Source: Clostridiales bacterium (GTDB taxonomy: Bacteria; Bacillota; Clostridia; Oscillospirales; UBA644). Taken from it: a stretch of DNA of 64,000 nucleotides. Positions within the stretch are counted from its first letter, which is position 1. Every line of letters starts with the position of its first letter. Position numbers and translations under genes: made by a program. Positions 25,313 to 35,055 of the stretch are shown here, in pieces. The stretch lies in assembly GCA_016281915.1 (NCBI GenBank), contig JAEEJO010000032.1, positions 32,463 to 96,462 of the forward strand, read 5' to 3'. The notes below the pieces were generated by a model that worked only from the letters and a program-made list of their open reading frames with translations, did no database searches and had not been told where the DNA came from.

Positions 25313-25963
25313 TCAGTCAAACAGCGCGGAGACCGTTCGTGAAACGAGCTTGTAAACAATGAAGGTGATCACTGCGTTGATGCCTGCCTTAAGAAGGTTG
25401 AACGGAATGATCACGGGAATAAGCATTGCAACAACTGCTTCCGGCGCGGTATTCATGAAAATCGGAGTAAAAACAAGATTCATGAGCACCATCAGGGCTG
25501 TCTGAACAATGATTCCGGCTATAAGGGCAAGTATCGCGCGTTTTATGTTTTTGCCGCGGGTATAGATCAGCCCTGCGATCACAACAAAGCCGCCCGTTGC
25601 CGCAAAGTGCATTATTATGCCGATTATTCCGCTTGACGAGCTGACAGTTATGCCCTGAATAACGCTTACCGCCGCTGTCATCAGAAGGCCCCACCACGGA
25701 CCGAAAAGGAAGGTGGATATCAGTATGGGGATATCTGCCGGGTCGTATTCAAGAAAGGGTGCGGTGGGAAACGGGATTCTGATAAGAACCATCAGAACGA
25801 TGCTCAGTGCCGACATGACTGCGAGAGTCGTTATTTTTTTCGTATTAACTCTGCCTGTTGCTTTGCGTTTTGACCTGAGAATAACTGCCGTCAGCGTCAA
25901 CGCTGCCGCGACAACTGCCGCAACGGCAGCAAGAACGATATACTCGGTCGCGATGTTGTTCAT
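25313..25963 (-). CDS. ribU: riboflavin ECF transporter S component
   Basis: 216 residues from ATG 25963 (GAGGAG 8 nt upstream). Six hydrophobic segments, with the RibU signature EYDPADIPILISTFLFGPWWG (in two parts, ~73-93) after a conserved basic N-terminal region (~32-45). It binds riboflavin in the membrane and works with the shared EcfAA'T module, which is not in this window. Its transcript carries an FMN riboswitch with a terminator, so FMN excess shuts it off. Single-gene unit. Confidence 0.93.
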   Translation of the reverse strand: MNNIATEYIVLAAVAAVVAAALTLTAVILRSKRKATGRVNTKKITTLAVMSALSIVLMVLIRIPFPTAPFLEYDPADIPILISTFLFGPWWGLLMTAAVSVIQGITVSSSSGIIGIIMHFAATGGFVVIAGLIYTRGKNIKRAILALIAGIIVQTALMVLMNLVFTPIFMNTAPEAVVAMLIPVIIPFNLLKAGINAVITFIVYKLVSRTVSALFD

Positions 25964-25974
25964 AAAAACACTCC

Positions 25975-26010
25975 TCAAAAAAATAAAGTTCCCGAATAAT
26001 CCGGGAACTT
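25975..26010 (-). terminator. riboswitch-controlled terminator of ribU
   Basis: Minus strand: AAGTTCCCGG-ATTATT-CGGGAACTT followed by TATTTTTTT. It lies between the FMN aptamer and the ribU start codon and is the expression platform. Confidence 0.9.
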
Positions 26011-26040
26011 GTTTTTTGAAAACCACGCAAATGCATGAAT

Positions 26041-26160
26041 ATCTTCTGCCATCCGGACTTTACCGTCGGCAACGGGATCTCACCGTTTCGGCCTGAAAAA
26101 TTCAGGTTAGTGGGCTATAACCACCGGTCAGGGAATTTCGCCCTGCCCCGAAGGATTATT
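26041..26160 (-). promoter_or_regulatory. FMN riboswitch (RFN element)
   Basis: The minus strand shows the RFN core in order: CTTCGGGGCAGGG, GAAATTCCCTGACCGGTGG, TATAGCCCAC, AGGCCGAAACGGTGAGAT, CCGTTGCCGAC and GTCCGGATGGCAGAAG. This matches the conserved six-way junction aptamer. It lies upstream of ribU, as expected for FMN feedback on riboflavin uptake. Confidence 0.97.
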
Positions 26161-26172
26161 CGATTTGCGGAA

Positions 26173-26201
26173 ATTATAGCACTTCACAAACGTTTTGTCA
26201 A
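26173..26201 (-). promoter_or_regulatory. ribU promoter
   Basis: Minus strand: TTGACA (26196-26201), 17-bp spacer, TATAAT (26173-26178). Confidence 0.85.
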
Positions 26202-26262
26202 TATGTGAATGCAAAGATTCGCCGATATTTCTTAAAATTATGGTTTTAGACACAATTTGCAC

Positions 26263-26291
26263 TTTACAAAATGCAGATTATCTGATATAAT
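26263..26291 (+). promoter_or_regulatory. prfA promoter
   Basis: TTTACA (26263-26268), 17-bp spacer, TATAAT (26286-26291). Confidence 0.65.
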
Positions 26292-26322
26292 ATATAATAA
26301 GATAATATGGGAAAGTGTAAAT

Positions 26323-27396
26323 ATGCTGGAAAAACTACAAAGTATTTCGGAACGACTTGATACGGTAAATGAAAAGCTTACCGATCCGGACATCATAACA
26401 GATCAGGAACAGTATAAAAAATATATGAGGGAGCATAAAAACCTCTCTCCGATAGTAGATAAATATAAAGAGCTCCTCGCCGCAAAACGCAACGTTGACG
26501 AGGCGCGTGAGCTTATGGAAGAAACGCTCGAACCGGATTTCCGCGAGGTAGTGGAAGAGGAATACAGAACGGGAAAAGAGCGTATAGAAGAGCTTGAAAA
26601 CGAAATAAAGATACTTCTTCTTCCCAAAGACCCCAACGACGATAAAAACGTTATCGTTGAGATCCGCGGCGGCGCCGGAGGCGAAGAGGCTGCGCTTTTT
26701 GCCGCCTCTCTTTACAGAATGTATTCGATGTATGCCGAGAAAAAGGGTTATAAAACAGAGGTTCTTTCAATAAACGAAACCGAGCTTGGCGGAATCAAGG
26801 AGATCACTTTTTCCATCGAGGGCGAAGGCGCATACAGCAGGCTTAAATTCGAAAGCGGCGTTCACCGTGTTCAGCGCGTCCCCGAAACGGAGTCACAGGG
26901 CAGGATCCACACCTCCACGGTTACCGTCGCAGTCCTTCCCGAGGCAGACGAAGTGGAAGTTGAGATAAATCCGGCGGACCTCATTATTGAAACCCACCGT
27001 TCAGGCGGCGCGGGCGGTCAGCACGTCAACAAGACTGAAAGCGCGATACGCATAATCCACGTTCCCACCAACACCGTCGTTGACTGTCAGGACGAGCGGA
27101 GCCAGTATAAAAACCGCGAACGCGCAATGAAGATATTGCGTTCCAGAATATATGAAAGCATGCTTGCGGAACAGAACGCAAAGATCGCGTCCGACCGTAA
27201 ACTTCAGGTAGGCACGGGAGACAGAAGCGAACGTATAAGAACATATAACTTCCCTCAGGGGCGCGTTACCGATCACAGGATCGGACTTACGCTTTACAAG
27301 ATCCTCCAGATAATGGACGGTGATCTTGATGAACTGATAGATGCGCTCATCACTACCGATCAGGCGGAAAAGCTGAAAGCGGGGAAAGAAGAATGA
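26323..27396 (+). CDS. prfA: peptide chain release factor 1
   Basis: 357 residues from ATG 26323, the usual RF1 length; an upstream in-frame ATG at 26257 lies before the -10 box and is rejected. It ends translation at UAA and UAG. The universal GGQ is in [10 protein letters not shown] (Gln 233), and the codon-recognition tripeptide region reads [14 protein letters not shown], an RF1-type P-x-T motif. Its stop overlaps the start of the next gene (ATGA), so the small membrane protein is coupled to it. Confidence 0.97.
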   Translation: MLEKLQSISERLDTVNEKLTDPDIITDQEQYKKYMREHKNLSPIVDKYKELLAAKRNVDEARELMEETLEPDFREVVEEEYRTGKERIEELENEIKILLLPKDPNDDKNVIVEIRGGAGGEEAALFAASLYRMYSMYAEKKGYKTEVLSINETELGGIKEITFSIEGEGAYSRLKFESGVHRVQRVPETESQGRIHTSTVTVAVLPEADEVEVEINPADLIIETHRSGGAGGQHVNKTESAIRIIHVPTNTVVDCQDERSQYKNRERAMKILRSRIYESMLAEQNAKIASDRKLQVGTGDRSERIRTYNFPQGRVTDHRIGLTLYKILQIMDGDLDELIDALITTDQAEKLKAGKEE

Positions 27397-27779
27397 AGGC
27401 AAAAACCATTATCGTGATTGTTATCCTGTCAGTTGTTCTCGGCACTGCGTTTACCGCGATAGGCGCATTCTGCCCCGTCTGGCTTGAAACATACAAGGAC
27501 GTTTACACCATGCGCTTTGGCATTCCCTTTGCCTTTGCGGAGCAGACGACCGATATGGTATTCAATTCCGATTTCTTCCCGAGGTATCTTCCTCCTCAGT
27601 ATTTCCACGAATCGTTCGTAACAACGTTTTATCCCGTCCCGTTCGTTTTTTCTCTGATAGTGAATACCGTTATCGCCGCGGCGATATGTCTTATAATATA
27701 TTTCATCCACCGTTCATACAGAAAAAAACATCCGAAAAAACCGCGTAAGAAAGACGAATATATACCCGTATTCGACTGA
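27393..27779 (+). CDS. small membrane protein, two TM helices
   Basis: 128 residues. TM1 at ~4-27; an extracytoplasmic loop rich in aromatics and Pro ([15 protein letters not shown]); TM2 at ~82-106; then a basic tail [13 protein letters not shown]. It overlaps prfA by ATGA and is followed 25 bp later by the M23 peptidase. I recognise no family. Its position before a cell-wall peptidase suggests an envelope role, which is inference. Confidence 0.75.
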   Translation: MKAKTIIVIVILSVVLGTAFTAIGAFCPVWLETYKDVYTMRFGIPFAFAEQTTDMVFNSDFFPRYLPPQYFHESFVTTFYPVPFVFSLIVNTVIAAAICLIIYFIHRSYRKKHPKKPRKKDEYIPVFD

Positions 27780-27804
27780 TTTAGGCATAATTCAGGAGAT
27801 TTAA

Positions 27805-29490
27805 ATGCCCCGGAATATATATACCCCTGCCGGCAGACATGAATGGGCAGATCCCGTTCCGTCCTATAAGGCGAAAACAACCGAAAAAAAGAGAAAAAGG
27901 CGCTCTCCGTTCGCGAAATTCATGCGTCGGCTTTCCAAAAAGCTGAAGCTTGATAAATTCGCGAAAAAAATGAGGGAACTTGCAGACTATTTCGTCCTTA
28001 AGGCTCTTCCCGAAAACTCTGCCTTTTCGGTAAAACTTAAATACTCACACCTTCAGCACACAAGTTTTCTTTATCGGACCGGTTTTATTTTTTCGCACGT
28101 TCTGAAGGTCGTCGGACTTGTTCTTCTCGGCATTCTCAAAACCGTCATGCCCGTAGTCATACCGATTGCAGGCGTATTCGTAATAGGCTATTCGGCATGG
28201 GCGGCAAGCGTTTATTCTGTTGCCCTCGAAGTCAAGCTCGGTGACGAGCACGTTGCGTTCGTCCAGAATCAGCAGGAATTTGACGACATACGCGCATCGG
28301 TCGAAGACCGCATTTATTCTGCGGGTGAAACAGAGTATATGATGGAATCGATCCCGACTCTCAGCTTCGTTATCATTGAAAAAGATGAATTTACCGACAG
28401 CGAAAAGATCGCGGAAACCCTCTACAACAATTTTCAGGAATACATCGGGCAGTCCTACGGCTTTTTCTTTGACGGTCAGCTGCTCGGAACGTCTAAAAAC
28501 GAAAACGATTTTTCAAGGCTTCTGGAAGAAGTCGCGTCGTGGTATCTTTCGGGCGAAAGAAACGAGACTTACGAGATCCTCAACAATATAGAAATTGTCA
28601 GAGACACTTATCCGAAAAACTACGAACGCTCCTATTCCGATCTTCTCTCTCTTTTCAGAACCTCAAGCAATCCGACAATACACAAGGTATCCAAAAACGA
28701 AACTGCCGAAACGATAGCGGAAATGTACGGTATTTCCGTTCCTGTCCTTGCTCTTCTGAACGATCTGAGCAATACTGACTCTATCTCGTCGGGCGATACC
28801 CTCGCGGTCGGCAAACCGTTCTGCGAACTGAAAGTGCAGACGAAATATCAGGTTCGATATTCCGAGATCATTCCGTTTGAAACAAAAACTACTTATACCG
28901 ATTCTCTCTACGAGGGAACCACGCAGGTAAAGCAGAGCGGATCGAACGGCGTATATGAGATAACCGCGGAAGTTTCCGAAGTAAACGGTGTTGAAACATA
29001 CAGAAACGAGATATCGAGAAAAAGAGTTCAGGACCCCGTTACCCGTCAGATACTTGTAGGAACAAAAACGATCGCTCCTTCCGGTAAGTTCATGTGGCCT
29101 CTTGCCAATCACGCCGGATACCTCTCTTCCGGTTTCGGCTGGAGAACTCTTAATAAACAGCCGAATTTCCACCGCGGCACAGACCTTGCAGCAGATAAGG
29201 ATACAAAAATCATTGCTGCGGACGCAGGAACCGTTGTAGAAGTAGGTTTTCAGAAGGTCGGACTCGGAAACTATGTTGTAATCGACCACGGCAACGGCAT
29301 ACTGTCGTATTACGGACACTGCAACAGAATAGATTCTTCTGTTTCCAAAGGAAAGAAAGTCTACAAGGGTCAGGTAATAGCGTACGTCGGCAGGACGGGT
29401 ACCGCAACCGGTTATCATCTGCATTTCGCGCTTTACAATAAAGAAACGGGTGAATATTTTGACGCCTACCCGTATATTTCAGGCAATTGA
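27805..29490 (+). CDS. M23 peptidase with LysM and G5 domains
   Basis: 561 residues. A basic cytoplasmic N-terminus (~1-80) leads to a hydrophobic region (~92-135) that anchors it. A LysM domain follows at ~291-337 (HKVSKNETAETIAEMYGIS ... SGDTLAVGKP), then a G5 domain (~345-420), then a C-terminal M23 domain with zinc ligands in FHRGTDLAA (~452-460) and GYHLHFALY (HLH, ~533-541). Such proteins cut or bind peptidoglycan peptides at the outer membrane face. The next genes, murA and walJ, are also wall-linked. Complete and normal in domain order. Confidence 0.93.
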   Translation: MPRNIYTPAGRHEWADPVPSYKAKTTEKKRKRRSPFAKFMRRLSKKLKLDKFAKKMRELADYFVLKALPENSAFSVKLKYSHLQHTSFLYRTGFIFSHVLKVVGLVLLGILKTVMPVVIPIAGVFVIGYSAWAASVYSVALEVKLGDEHVAFVQNQQEFDDIRASVEDRIYSAGETEYMMESIPTLSFVIIEKDEFTDSEKIAETLYNNFQEYIGQSYGFFFDGQLLGTSKNENDFSRLLEEVASWYLSGERNETYEILNNIEIVRDTYPKNYERSYSDLLSLFRTSSNPTIHKVSKNETAETIAEMYGISVPVLALLNDLSNTDSISSGDTLAVGKPFCELKVQTKYQVRYSEIIPFETKTTYTDSLYEGTTQVKQSGSNGVYEITAEVSEVNGVETYRNEISRKRVQDPVTRQILVGTKTIAPSGKFMWPLANHAGYLSSGFGWRTLNKQPNFHRGTDLAADKDTKIIAADAGTVVEVGFQKVGLGNYVVIDHGNGILSYYGHCNRIDSSVSKGKKVYKGQVIAYVGRTGTATGYHLHFALYNKETGEYFDAYPYISGN

Positions 29491-29559
29491 TTTATAACAT
29501 ACAATAACACAACATAAACAAACACACAGCAAATAATACTGATCAGAGGTGCCAGAACA

Positions 29560-30855
29560 TTGAAAAAATACGTCATTAGCGGCGGAAAACCGCTTAACGG
29601 CGAGGTTTCGCTGAGCGGCGGCAAGAATGCGGTAGTAGGGATCATACCTGCGGCGGTTCTTGTAAAGGGAGCGTGCGTTATCGAAAACGTTCCCGGCATA
29701 AATGATGTTGCGGATCTTGTTGACATCATGAAAAAAATGGGCGCAGACGTAAGATATCTTGACGCAAAAACTCTGCGTATCGACTGCACGAACGTTGTAT
29801 CATACGTTGCAGACTACGATGCCGTAAGAAAACTTCGCGCATCCTATTATCTCATAGGCGCGCTTCTTGGACGCTTCGGCCATGCAAGGGTAGGGCTTCC
29901 CGGCGGATGCGATTTCGTTGAGAGGCCGATAGACTATCACATAAAAGGCTTTGAGGCTCTCGGCGCAAAGGTAGACATCAAGCACGGAATAGTCGTTGCC
30001 GATGCCGAAAAGCTGACGGGAACTTCGATGAACCTTGATTTTCCGTCAGTAGGCGCTACGGTAAACATAATGCTTGCCGCAGTCCTTGCCGACGGTCTTA
30101 CCGTGATAGAAAACGCCGGAAAGGAACCCCATATCGTTGATATCGCAAACTTCCTCAACGCAATGGGCGCACAGATCAAGGGCGCGGGAACGGACATTAT
30201 CAAGATAAAAGGCGTTTCAGAGCTTCACGGCGGACATTACGAAATAATACCCGATCAGATAGAGGCGGGCACTTTTATGGCTGCCGCTGCCGCAGCAGGC
30301 GGAAGGGTAACGATAAGAAACGTTATTCCCAAACACCTTGAATCCATCTCCGCAAAGATCGAGGAATCCGGTGCGAAAATAGAAGAATTCGACGATTATC
30401 TCATAGTGTCGAGGGATCCGAAAAGTCCTATTAAAAATCTCAATATAAAAACATTGCCGTATCCCGGCTTTCCTACGGATATGCAGTCTCAGATGGCTGC
30501 TTTGCTCAGTAAGGCGGGCGGCACATCGATAATAACAGAGACGATTTTTTCACACAGATTCAAATATGTTGACGAGCTTCGCAGAATGGGCGCAAGAATG
30601 ACTGTTGACGGCAATATCTGCGTGATAGAGGGCGTTGATAAGCTGACGGGAGCTTCCGTAAGAGCGTGTGATCTGAGAACGGGCGTAACGCTTGTTATTG
30701 CGGCGCTTATTGCTGAAGGCATCACGGAAATATCCGACGTTCGCTATATAGAGCGAGGTTACGAAAACATCGTTGAAAAACTCAGGGCTATCGGCGCAGA
30801 CATAAGAGTTACCGATGACGACACTCCTGCCGTTACCGAAACGAAAATAAGCTGA
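29560..30855 (+). CDS. murA: UDP-N-acetylglucosamine 1-carboxyvinyltransferase
   Basis: 431 residues, full length. Start codon is TTG at 29560 with AGAGGTG 8 nt upstream. It adds enolpyruvate from PEP to UDP-GlcNAc, the first committed peptidoglycan step. The active-site loop LPGGCDFVERPID holds Cys 117, so the enzyme should be fosfomycin-sensitive. LSGGKNAVVGIIPAAV (~18-33) holds the conserved Lys-Asn, and FPTDMQSQMAALL (~308-320) the conserved Asp. Its stop overlaps the next start by TGATG. Firmicutes often have two MurA copies; which this is cannot be told here. Confidence 0.96.
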   Translation: MKKYVISGGKPLNGEVSLSGGKNAVVGIIPAAVLVKGACVIENVPGINDVADLVDIMKKMGADVRYLDAKTLRIDCTNVVSYVADYDAVRKLRASYYLIGALLGRFGHARVGLPGGCDFVERPIDYHIKGFEALGAKVDIKHGIVVADAEKLTGTSMNLDFPSVGATVNIMLAAVLADGLTVIENAGKEPHIVDIANFLNAMGAQIKGAGTDIIKIKGVSELHGGHYEIIPDQIEAGTFMAAAAAAGGRVTIRNVIPKHLESISAKIEESGAKIEEFDDYLIVSRDPKSPIKNLNIKTLPYPGFPTDMQSQMAALLSKAGGTSIITETIFSHRFKYVDELRRMGARMTVDGNICVIEGVDKLTGASVRACDLRTGVTLVIAALIAEGITEISDVRYIERGYENIVEKLRAIGADIRVTDDDTPAVTETKIS

Positions 30856-31649
30856 TGCTGCGTGTTTTTACTCTTTACAGCGGCAGCAGCGGCAACTGCA
30901 CGGTAATAGATGTTGACGGCAGAGTGATTCTTATAGACGCGGGCTGCGGAGTTAAAAAAACGCAGAAAGCGCTCTGCACGGCAGGACTTTCTCTTGATGC
31001 AGCGGAAGGCATCTTTGTCACTCACGAGCATTCCGACCACGTTGCGGGACTTCAGACTATCTGCAAACATTTCAGAATTCCCGTCATATCAAATCAGGCA
31101 ACTCTTGATGCGTTTTACCGTGATAACAGCACGTTTGATACTTCCCTTTTCTGCGTAATGCCAACCGGGGCAACGGCGGCAAGAGACGATTTTGAGGTCA
31201 CTTCTTTCCGTTCGCCTCATGACAGCGCGGAATGCGTGGGTTACCGAATAACAACAAAATACGGTGACGTTGGTGTTCTTACCGATGCCGGAGAGGGCAC
31301 GCCTGAAATAAAAGCGGCCTTGAAAGGCTGCAAAACACTTGTTTTTGAGTCTAATCACGACAGAAACATGCTGCAGACGGGCCCGTATCCTTATTACCTC
31401 AAAAGACGCATATCAGGACCTAACGGTCATCTTTCAAACGACCAGTCCGCTGAAATGCTTTCGGATTTTGCCGATTTTGGCGCAAAAAAAATAATCCTTG
31501 CTCATCTAAGCAAAGAAAACAATACTCCGCACGTGGCGCTTTCCACCGCAGAAACGTTTATAACGGCAAAAGGCGCAGTTATAGGCGGTGACGTTGACGT
31601 TTACGTCGCTCCTCCCGACGATCTTTCACAAATCATTACTTTCGACTGA
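30855..31649 (+). CDS. walJ: metallo-beta-lactamase fold hydrolase, WalJ/YycJ family
   Basis: 264 residues. The MBL zinc motif is VTHEHSDHVAGL (~55-66), with further ligands in LTDAGEG (~139) and a late LAHLSKENN (~215). The N-terminus LYSGSSGNCTVID is typical of the YycJ/WalJ group, which acts as a DNA exonuclease or is linked to cell-wall/division coordination in Firmicutes (family knowledge). In most genomes it sits beside the WalKR system; here it is translationally coupled to murA. Cytoplasmic. Confidence 0.9.
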   Translation: MLRVFTLYSGSSGNCTVIDVDGRVILIDAGCGVKKTQKALCTAGLSLDAAEGIFVTHEHSDHVAGLQTICKHFRIPVISNQATLDAFYRDNSTFDTSLFCVMPTGATAARDDFEVTSFRSPHDSAECVGYRITTKYGDVGVLTDAGEGTPEIKAALKGCKTLVFESNHDRNMLQTGPYPYYLKRRISGPNGHLSNDQSAEMLSDFADFGAKKIILAHLSKENNTPHVALSTAETFITAKGAVIGGDVDVYVAPPDDLSQIITFD

Positions 31650-31773
31650 TTTTTATATGCGATGCCTTTTCCTGGACGTTCAGGCGTATGAATATTGCTT
31701 ATGATCCGCCAATTCGGACCGGTATTCGCAATTTTTCACGCCTTATAACTGTTTCGATCTAAGATTTGAATGT

Positions 31774-31806
31774 AAAAAAAGTCTCCCGCCAGGCGGGGGA
31801 CTTTTT
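31774..31806. terminator. bidirectional terminator
   Basis: AAAAAGTC-CCCGC/GCGGG-GACTTTTT with CAG loop; T-runs on both strands. It ends walJ (plus) and the GH125 operon (minus). Confidence 0.9.
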
Positions 31807-31831
31807 GTGTATTTTTTATCTGTTTCGATGC

Positions 31832-33094
31832 TTATTCTCCGAAAACGCTCAGGATAAATTCCGAAAAGATCGAATTTGCCCAGGCAAACCATGCTCTTGT
31901 GAAGCGGTCGGGATCATCAACGTCAAAACCTTCGTGCATATAGCCCGTGCCTGCGGTTGAGCGCTCAAAAAGGTCGAGAAGGTATTCCTTTTCCTCATTG
32001 TTCTGCGACGTCAGCCCCTGCATCGACAGGCTTATATGCCAAATGTATCTTTCCGGAGTATGCGGGCTGCCTATGCCTTTTGCCGCCTTGCCTTCGTAAT
32101 AATACGGGTTTTCTTTGCTGAGAATGAATTTTCTTGTGTTTTTGTATATCTCATCGTCGGCGGAAACATAGCCGAGATAGGGGATGGAAAGCAGTGACGG
32201 AACATTCGCATCGTCCATAAGAGTATAATTGCCCATTCCGTCCGTTTCGTAAGCGTAAATTTTGCCGTATATCGGGTGATCGTAGATCCCGTATTTTTTT
32301 ATACCTTCATCTATCTGCTTTTTGAGCGTGTTTGCGCGGGACGAAATGCCGTTGTCGTCACAAAACATCTCTTCCATATATCCCAATATAACTACCGCAA
32401 ACATGTTTGAAGGAATAAGATATCCGTATCTGCACGCATCGTCGGAGGGACGGAAACCGGACCACGTCATTCCCGTATATGCGACCGGATTGCCTTTTCC
32501 GTTTTCGGGAAGCGTATCCGACGGAGGACAGTTTTCCCTTATAAAGAAGTATTTTGAGTTTTCATGATGCTGTTCCGTTTCAAATACTTCGAGAATACGC
32601 TTGCACGCAGCCCTGAAGTTTTCGGTAATATGCGCTTTTGAACCGGACGCTTTCATATAAAGATAGGCAAGGCAGACGGGGTAGCAAAGAGAGTCTATCT
32701 CATATTTCCGTTCCCAGGCAAGAGGATTTGTGAATTCCGTCTTATCTGCAGACCAGCATTTGCCCGAAGCTTCCCTGTTGAAGGCGTTGGCGTAAGCGTC
32801 GTTGAGTATGCATTCAGCCTGTTTTGCGATAAGCCCTTCGATAACCCGGCGGATCTTTTCATCCTTTTTTGCGAGCGGCAGATAATGCCTTACCTGCGCG
32901 GAGGAGTCTCTCAGCCACATGGCGGGGATATCTCCCGTAAAAACAAACGCCGTGCCGTCCGGATTAAGCTCGGTAGTTGTTTCAAGCGTGTTGGGGTAAC
33001 ATTTTTCAAAAGAATCGGCAAGAAAAGGTCTTTTTGCGGCTATAAGTTTCGCCTTTATTTCTTCAATTGTCTTTTTTACATATTCAGTAGTCAT
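31832..33094 (-). CDS. GH125 family exo-alpha-1,6-mannosidase
   Basis: 420 residues, the full (alpha/alpha)6 barrel of glycoside hydrolase family 125. Landmarks: TGDIPAMWLRDSSAQV (~53-68, catalytic-acid region), YEIDSLCYPVCLAYLY (~130-145), WSGFRPSDDACRYGYLIPSN (~210-229), and HTPERYIWHISLSMQGL (~347-363). Family members release mannose from alpha-1,6-linked mannosides such as N-glycan cores. No signal peptide, so cytoplasmic. It starts 8 bp after lysA, an unusual partner, with GAGGG before the ATG. With GH130 it completes an intracellular mannoside route. Confidence 0.92.
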   Translation of the reverse strand: MTTEYVKKTIEEIKAKLIAAKRPFLADSFEKCYPNTLETTTELNPDGTAFVFTGDIPAMWLRDSSAQVRHYLPLAKKDEKIRRVIEGLIAKQAECILNDAYANAFNREASGKCWSADKTEFTNPLAWERKYEIDSLCYPVCLAYLYMKASGSKAHITENFRAACKRILEVFETEQHHENSKYFFIRENCPPSDTLPENGKGNPVAYTGMTWSGFRPSDDACRYGYLIPSNMFAVVILGYMEEMFCDDNGISSRANTLKKQIDEGIKKYGIYDHPIYGKIYAYETDGMGNYTLMDDANVPSLLSIPYLGYVSADDEIYKNTRKFILSKENPYYYEGKAAKGIGSPHTPERYIWHISLSMQGLTSQNNEEKEYLLDLFERSTAGTGYMHEGFDVDDPDRFTRAWFAWANSIFSEFILSVFGE

Positions 33095-33102
33095 TTTATC
33101 CC

Positions 33103-34386
33103 TCAGATCATATCGTTTTTTATTATGTCTTCATACGTTTCGCGTTTTACCGCTACCCTCGGCACGCCGTCAGTTATCATTATAACCGGCGGACGCGGTA
33201 CACGGTTGTAGTTTGAGGCCATGGAGTAATTATACGCGCCGGTAGCGAATACAACAAGCACGTCGCCGGCTTGCGGGGCCTGAATCATCATATTCTCGCC
33301 TATAAGATCGCCGCTTTCACAGCATCTTCCTGCCACAGTTGCCTTGAAATCGCAGGGAAGCTCCGCCTTGTTGGCAATGCACGCCGCATATTTTGAGCCG
33401 TAAAGGGCATATCTGGGATTGTCTGTCATCCCTCCGTCGATTGCAACGTACGTTCTTACATTTTCGATCGTTTTTACGGACATTACCCTGTAGGCTGTTA
33501 TTCCCGCTTCAGCCACTATGCTTCTGCCGGGCTCGACAAGAATAAACGGAACGTCGATACCGAGCGACGCACACTCGCTTTTTACCGCGTCGGAAATTTC
33601 AGCCATATATTCATCATACGGTTTCGGATTGTCTCCGTCAACGTATTTTATGCCGAAGCCTCCGCCGAGGTTAAGCTCGCCGACGTTTACGGAAAGCTCT
33701 TTTTTTACCTTAGCGATAAAACCGACCATGATCTTTGCGGCGTGAATGAACGGTTCGGTATCGAATATCTGAGATCCGATATGACAGTGAAACCCTGCGA
33801 TATTCAGATTTTTCTTTTCCGATGCTGTCTTGACCGCCGCAAACGCCTCTCCGTTTTCGAGAGCAAATCCGAATTTTGAGTCGATCTGTCCCGTTTTGAC
33901 GAAGTTATGTGTGTGCGCCTCGACCCCGGGCTTTATTCTGAAAGAGATATCGGCGGTAACGTTGAGCTCTTTCGCTATTCTGTCAATAGTCACGAGCTCT
34001 TCGGTATTATCGGCAACTATCCTTCCCACTCCGTTTTCAAGAGCAAATTTTATTTCTTCTTCGGTTTTGGCGTTTCCGTGAAAATATATCTTTTTCGGGT
34101 CAAACCCCGCTTTGAGCGCGGTATACAGTTCTCCGCCGGAAACAACGTCTGCGCCGAAGCCCTCGGAAGCGACCGTTCGGTAAACGTCAACGCAGGAGAA
34201 TGCTTTTGACGCATAAAGAGGAAGCGCCCTGCCGTCGTAATACTTATCCGCGGCAGCCTTATACTTTCTGCAGTTTTGCCGTATAGTGTCTTCCGACATA
34301 ATATAGCACGGCGTTCCGTATTTTTCCGTAATATCGGTCACTTTCACTCCGTCTATATAAAGATTCCCGTCTTTTTTTGAGATCAT
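33103..34386 (-). CDS. lysA: diaminopimelate decarboxylase
   Basis: 427 residues. It decarboxylates meso-DAP to lysine with PLP. The PLP-lysine motif is LYASKAFSC (~56-64), the glycine-rich phosphate site is LNLGGGFGIKYVDGD (~238-252), and the partner-active-site motif is AGRCCESGDLI (~347-357). AAGGAAGGGG precedes the ATG. It starts 1 bp after engB and runs into GH125 with an 8-bp gap. Needs meso-DAP, so it depends on an epimerase; compare the altered DapF domain at 49437-50273. Confidence 0.96.
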   Translation of the reverse strand: MISKKDGNLYIDGVKVTDITEKYGTPCYIMSEDTIRQNCRKYKAAADKYYDGRALPLYASKAFSCVDVYRTVASEGFGADVVSGGELYTALKAGFDPKKIYFHGNAKTEEEIKFALENGVGRIVADNTEELVTIDRIAKELNVTADISFRIKPGVEAHTHNFVKTGQIDSKFGFALENGEAFAAVKTASEKKNLNIAGFHCHIGSQIFDTEPFIHAAKIMVGFIAKVKKELSVNVGELNLGGGFGIKYVDGDNPKPYDEYMAEISDAVKSECASLGIDVPFILVEPGRSIVAEAGITAYRVMSVKTIENVRTYVAIDGGMTDNPRYALYGSKYAACIANKAELPCDFKATVAGRCCESGDLIGENMMIQAPQAGDVLVVFATGAYNYSMASNYNRVPRPPVIMITDGVPRVAVKRETYEDIIKNDMI

Positions 34387-34387
34387 G

Positions 34388-34987
34388 TCATTCCCCTTCC
34401 TTTTCTTTTTCAGCTGTGACAGATTCTATTATTTCTCTGAGCTTTTCAACGCCCTCCGAGTTTTCGGATGAAAACGCAAATGCATTCACGTCAAACGTTT
34501 CGCTGATTTTTTCCGTCTTTTCCGCCGCAGCCGTTTTCGATACCTTATCCGATTTTGTGGCGGCAACGCAGAAAGGAACGTTTTTTGAAGTCAGGTATTC
34601 ATACATGAGCATATCGTCTTCTGTCGGACCGTGCCGTATATCGATAAGAAGCACAACGAGGCGTATATCTCTTTCGAGAGAAAAATATGTTTCTATCAGT
34701 CTGCCCCATCCGCGCCGCTCGGATTTCGATCTCTGGGCAAAGCCGTACCCGGGCAGATCGACGATATATATACTGCCGTCAATCGAAAAAAAGTTGATCG
34801 CCGCTGTTTTCCCCGGTTTTGAGCTTGTGAACGCGAATTTTTTTCTGTTTACAAGCTTGTTTATCATCGAGCTCTTTCCCACGTTCGATCTTCCCACCAA
34901 GACAACTTCGGGCTTTTTTTCGGGCGGAAGAGCTTCAGCGTTATAATAACTGCATAAAAATTCTGCTTTGGCGTAGTTCAGCTTCAT
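34388..34987 (-). CDS. engB: ribosome-biogenesis GTPase YsxC/EngB
   Basis: 199 residues, complete. G1 GRSNVGKSSMIN (~32-43), G3 VDLPGYGFA (~76-84), G4 ATKSDK (~145-150), and the switch segment KPGKTAAINFF. It helps assemble the 50S subunit. It has a consensus promoter (35019-35047) and CGGAG RBS, and starts the operon engB-lysA-GH125. Confidence 0.96.
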   Translation of the reverse strand: MKLNYAKAEFLCSYYNAEALPPEKKPEVVLVGRSNVGKSSMINKLVNRKKFAFTSSKPGKTAAINFFSIDGSIYIVDLPGYGFAQRSKSERRGWGRLIETYFSLERDIRLVVLLIDIRHGPTEDDMLMYEYLTSKNVPFCVAATKSDKVSKTAAAEKTEKISETFDVNAFAFSSENSEGVEKLREIIESVTAEKEKEGE

Positions 34988-35018
34988 TTATATCTCCGTA
35001 TCTGTCTGAATATCCGTT

Positions 35019-35047
35019 ATTATAGTATAAATATACCTTTTTGTCAA
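35019..35047 (-). promoter_or_regulatory. engB operon promoter
   Basis: Minus strand: TTGACA (35042-35047), 17-bp spacer, TATAAT (35019-35024). Confidence 0.82.
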
Positions 35048-35055
35048 TATTTGAT

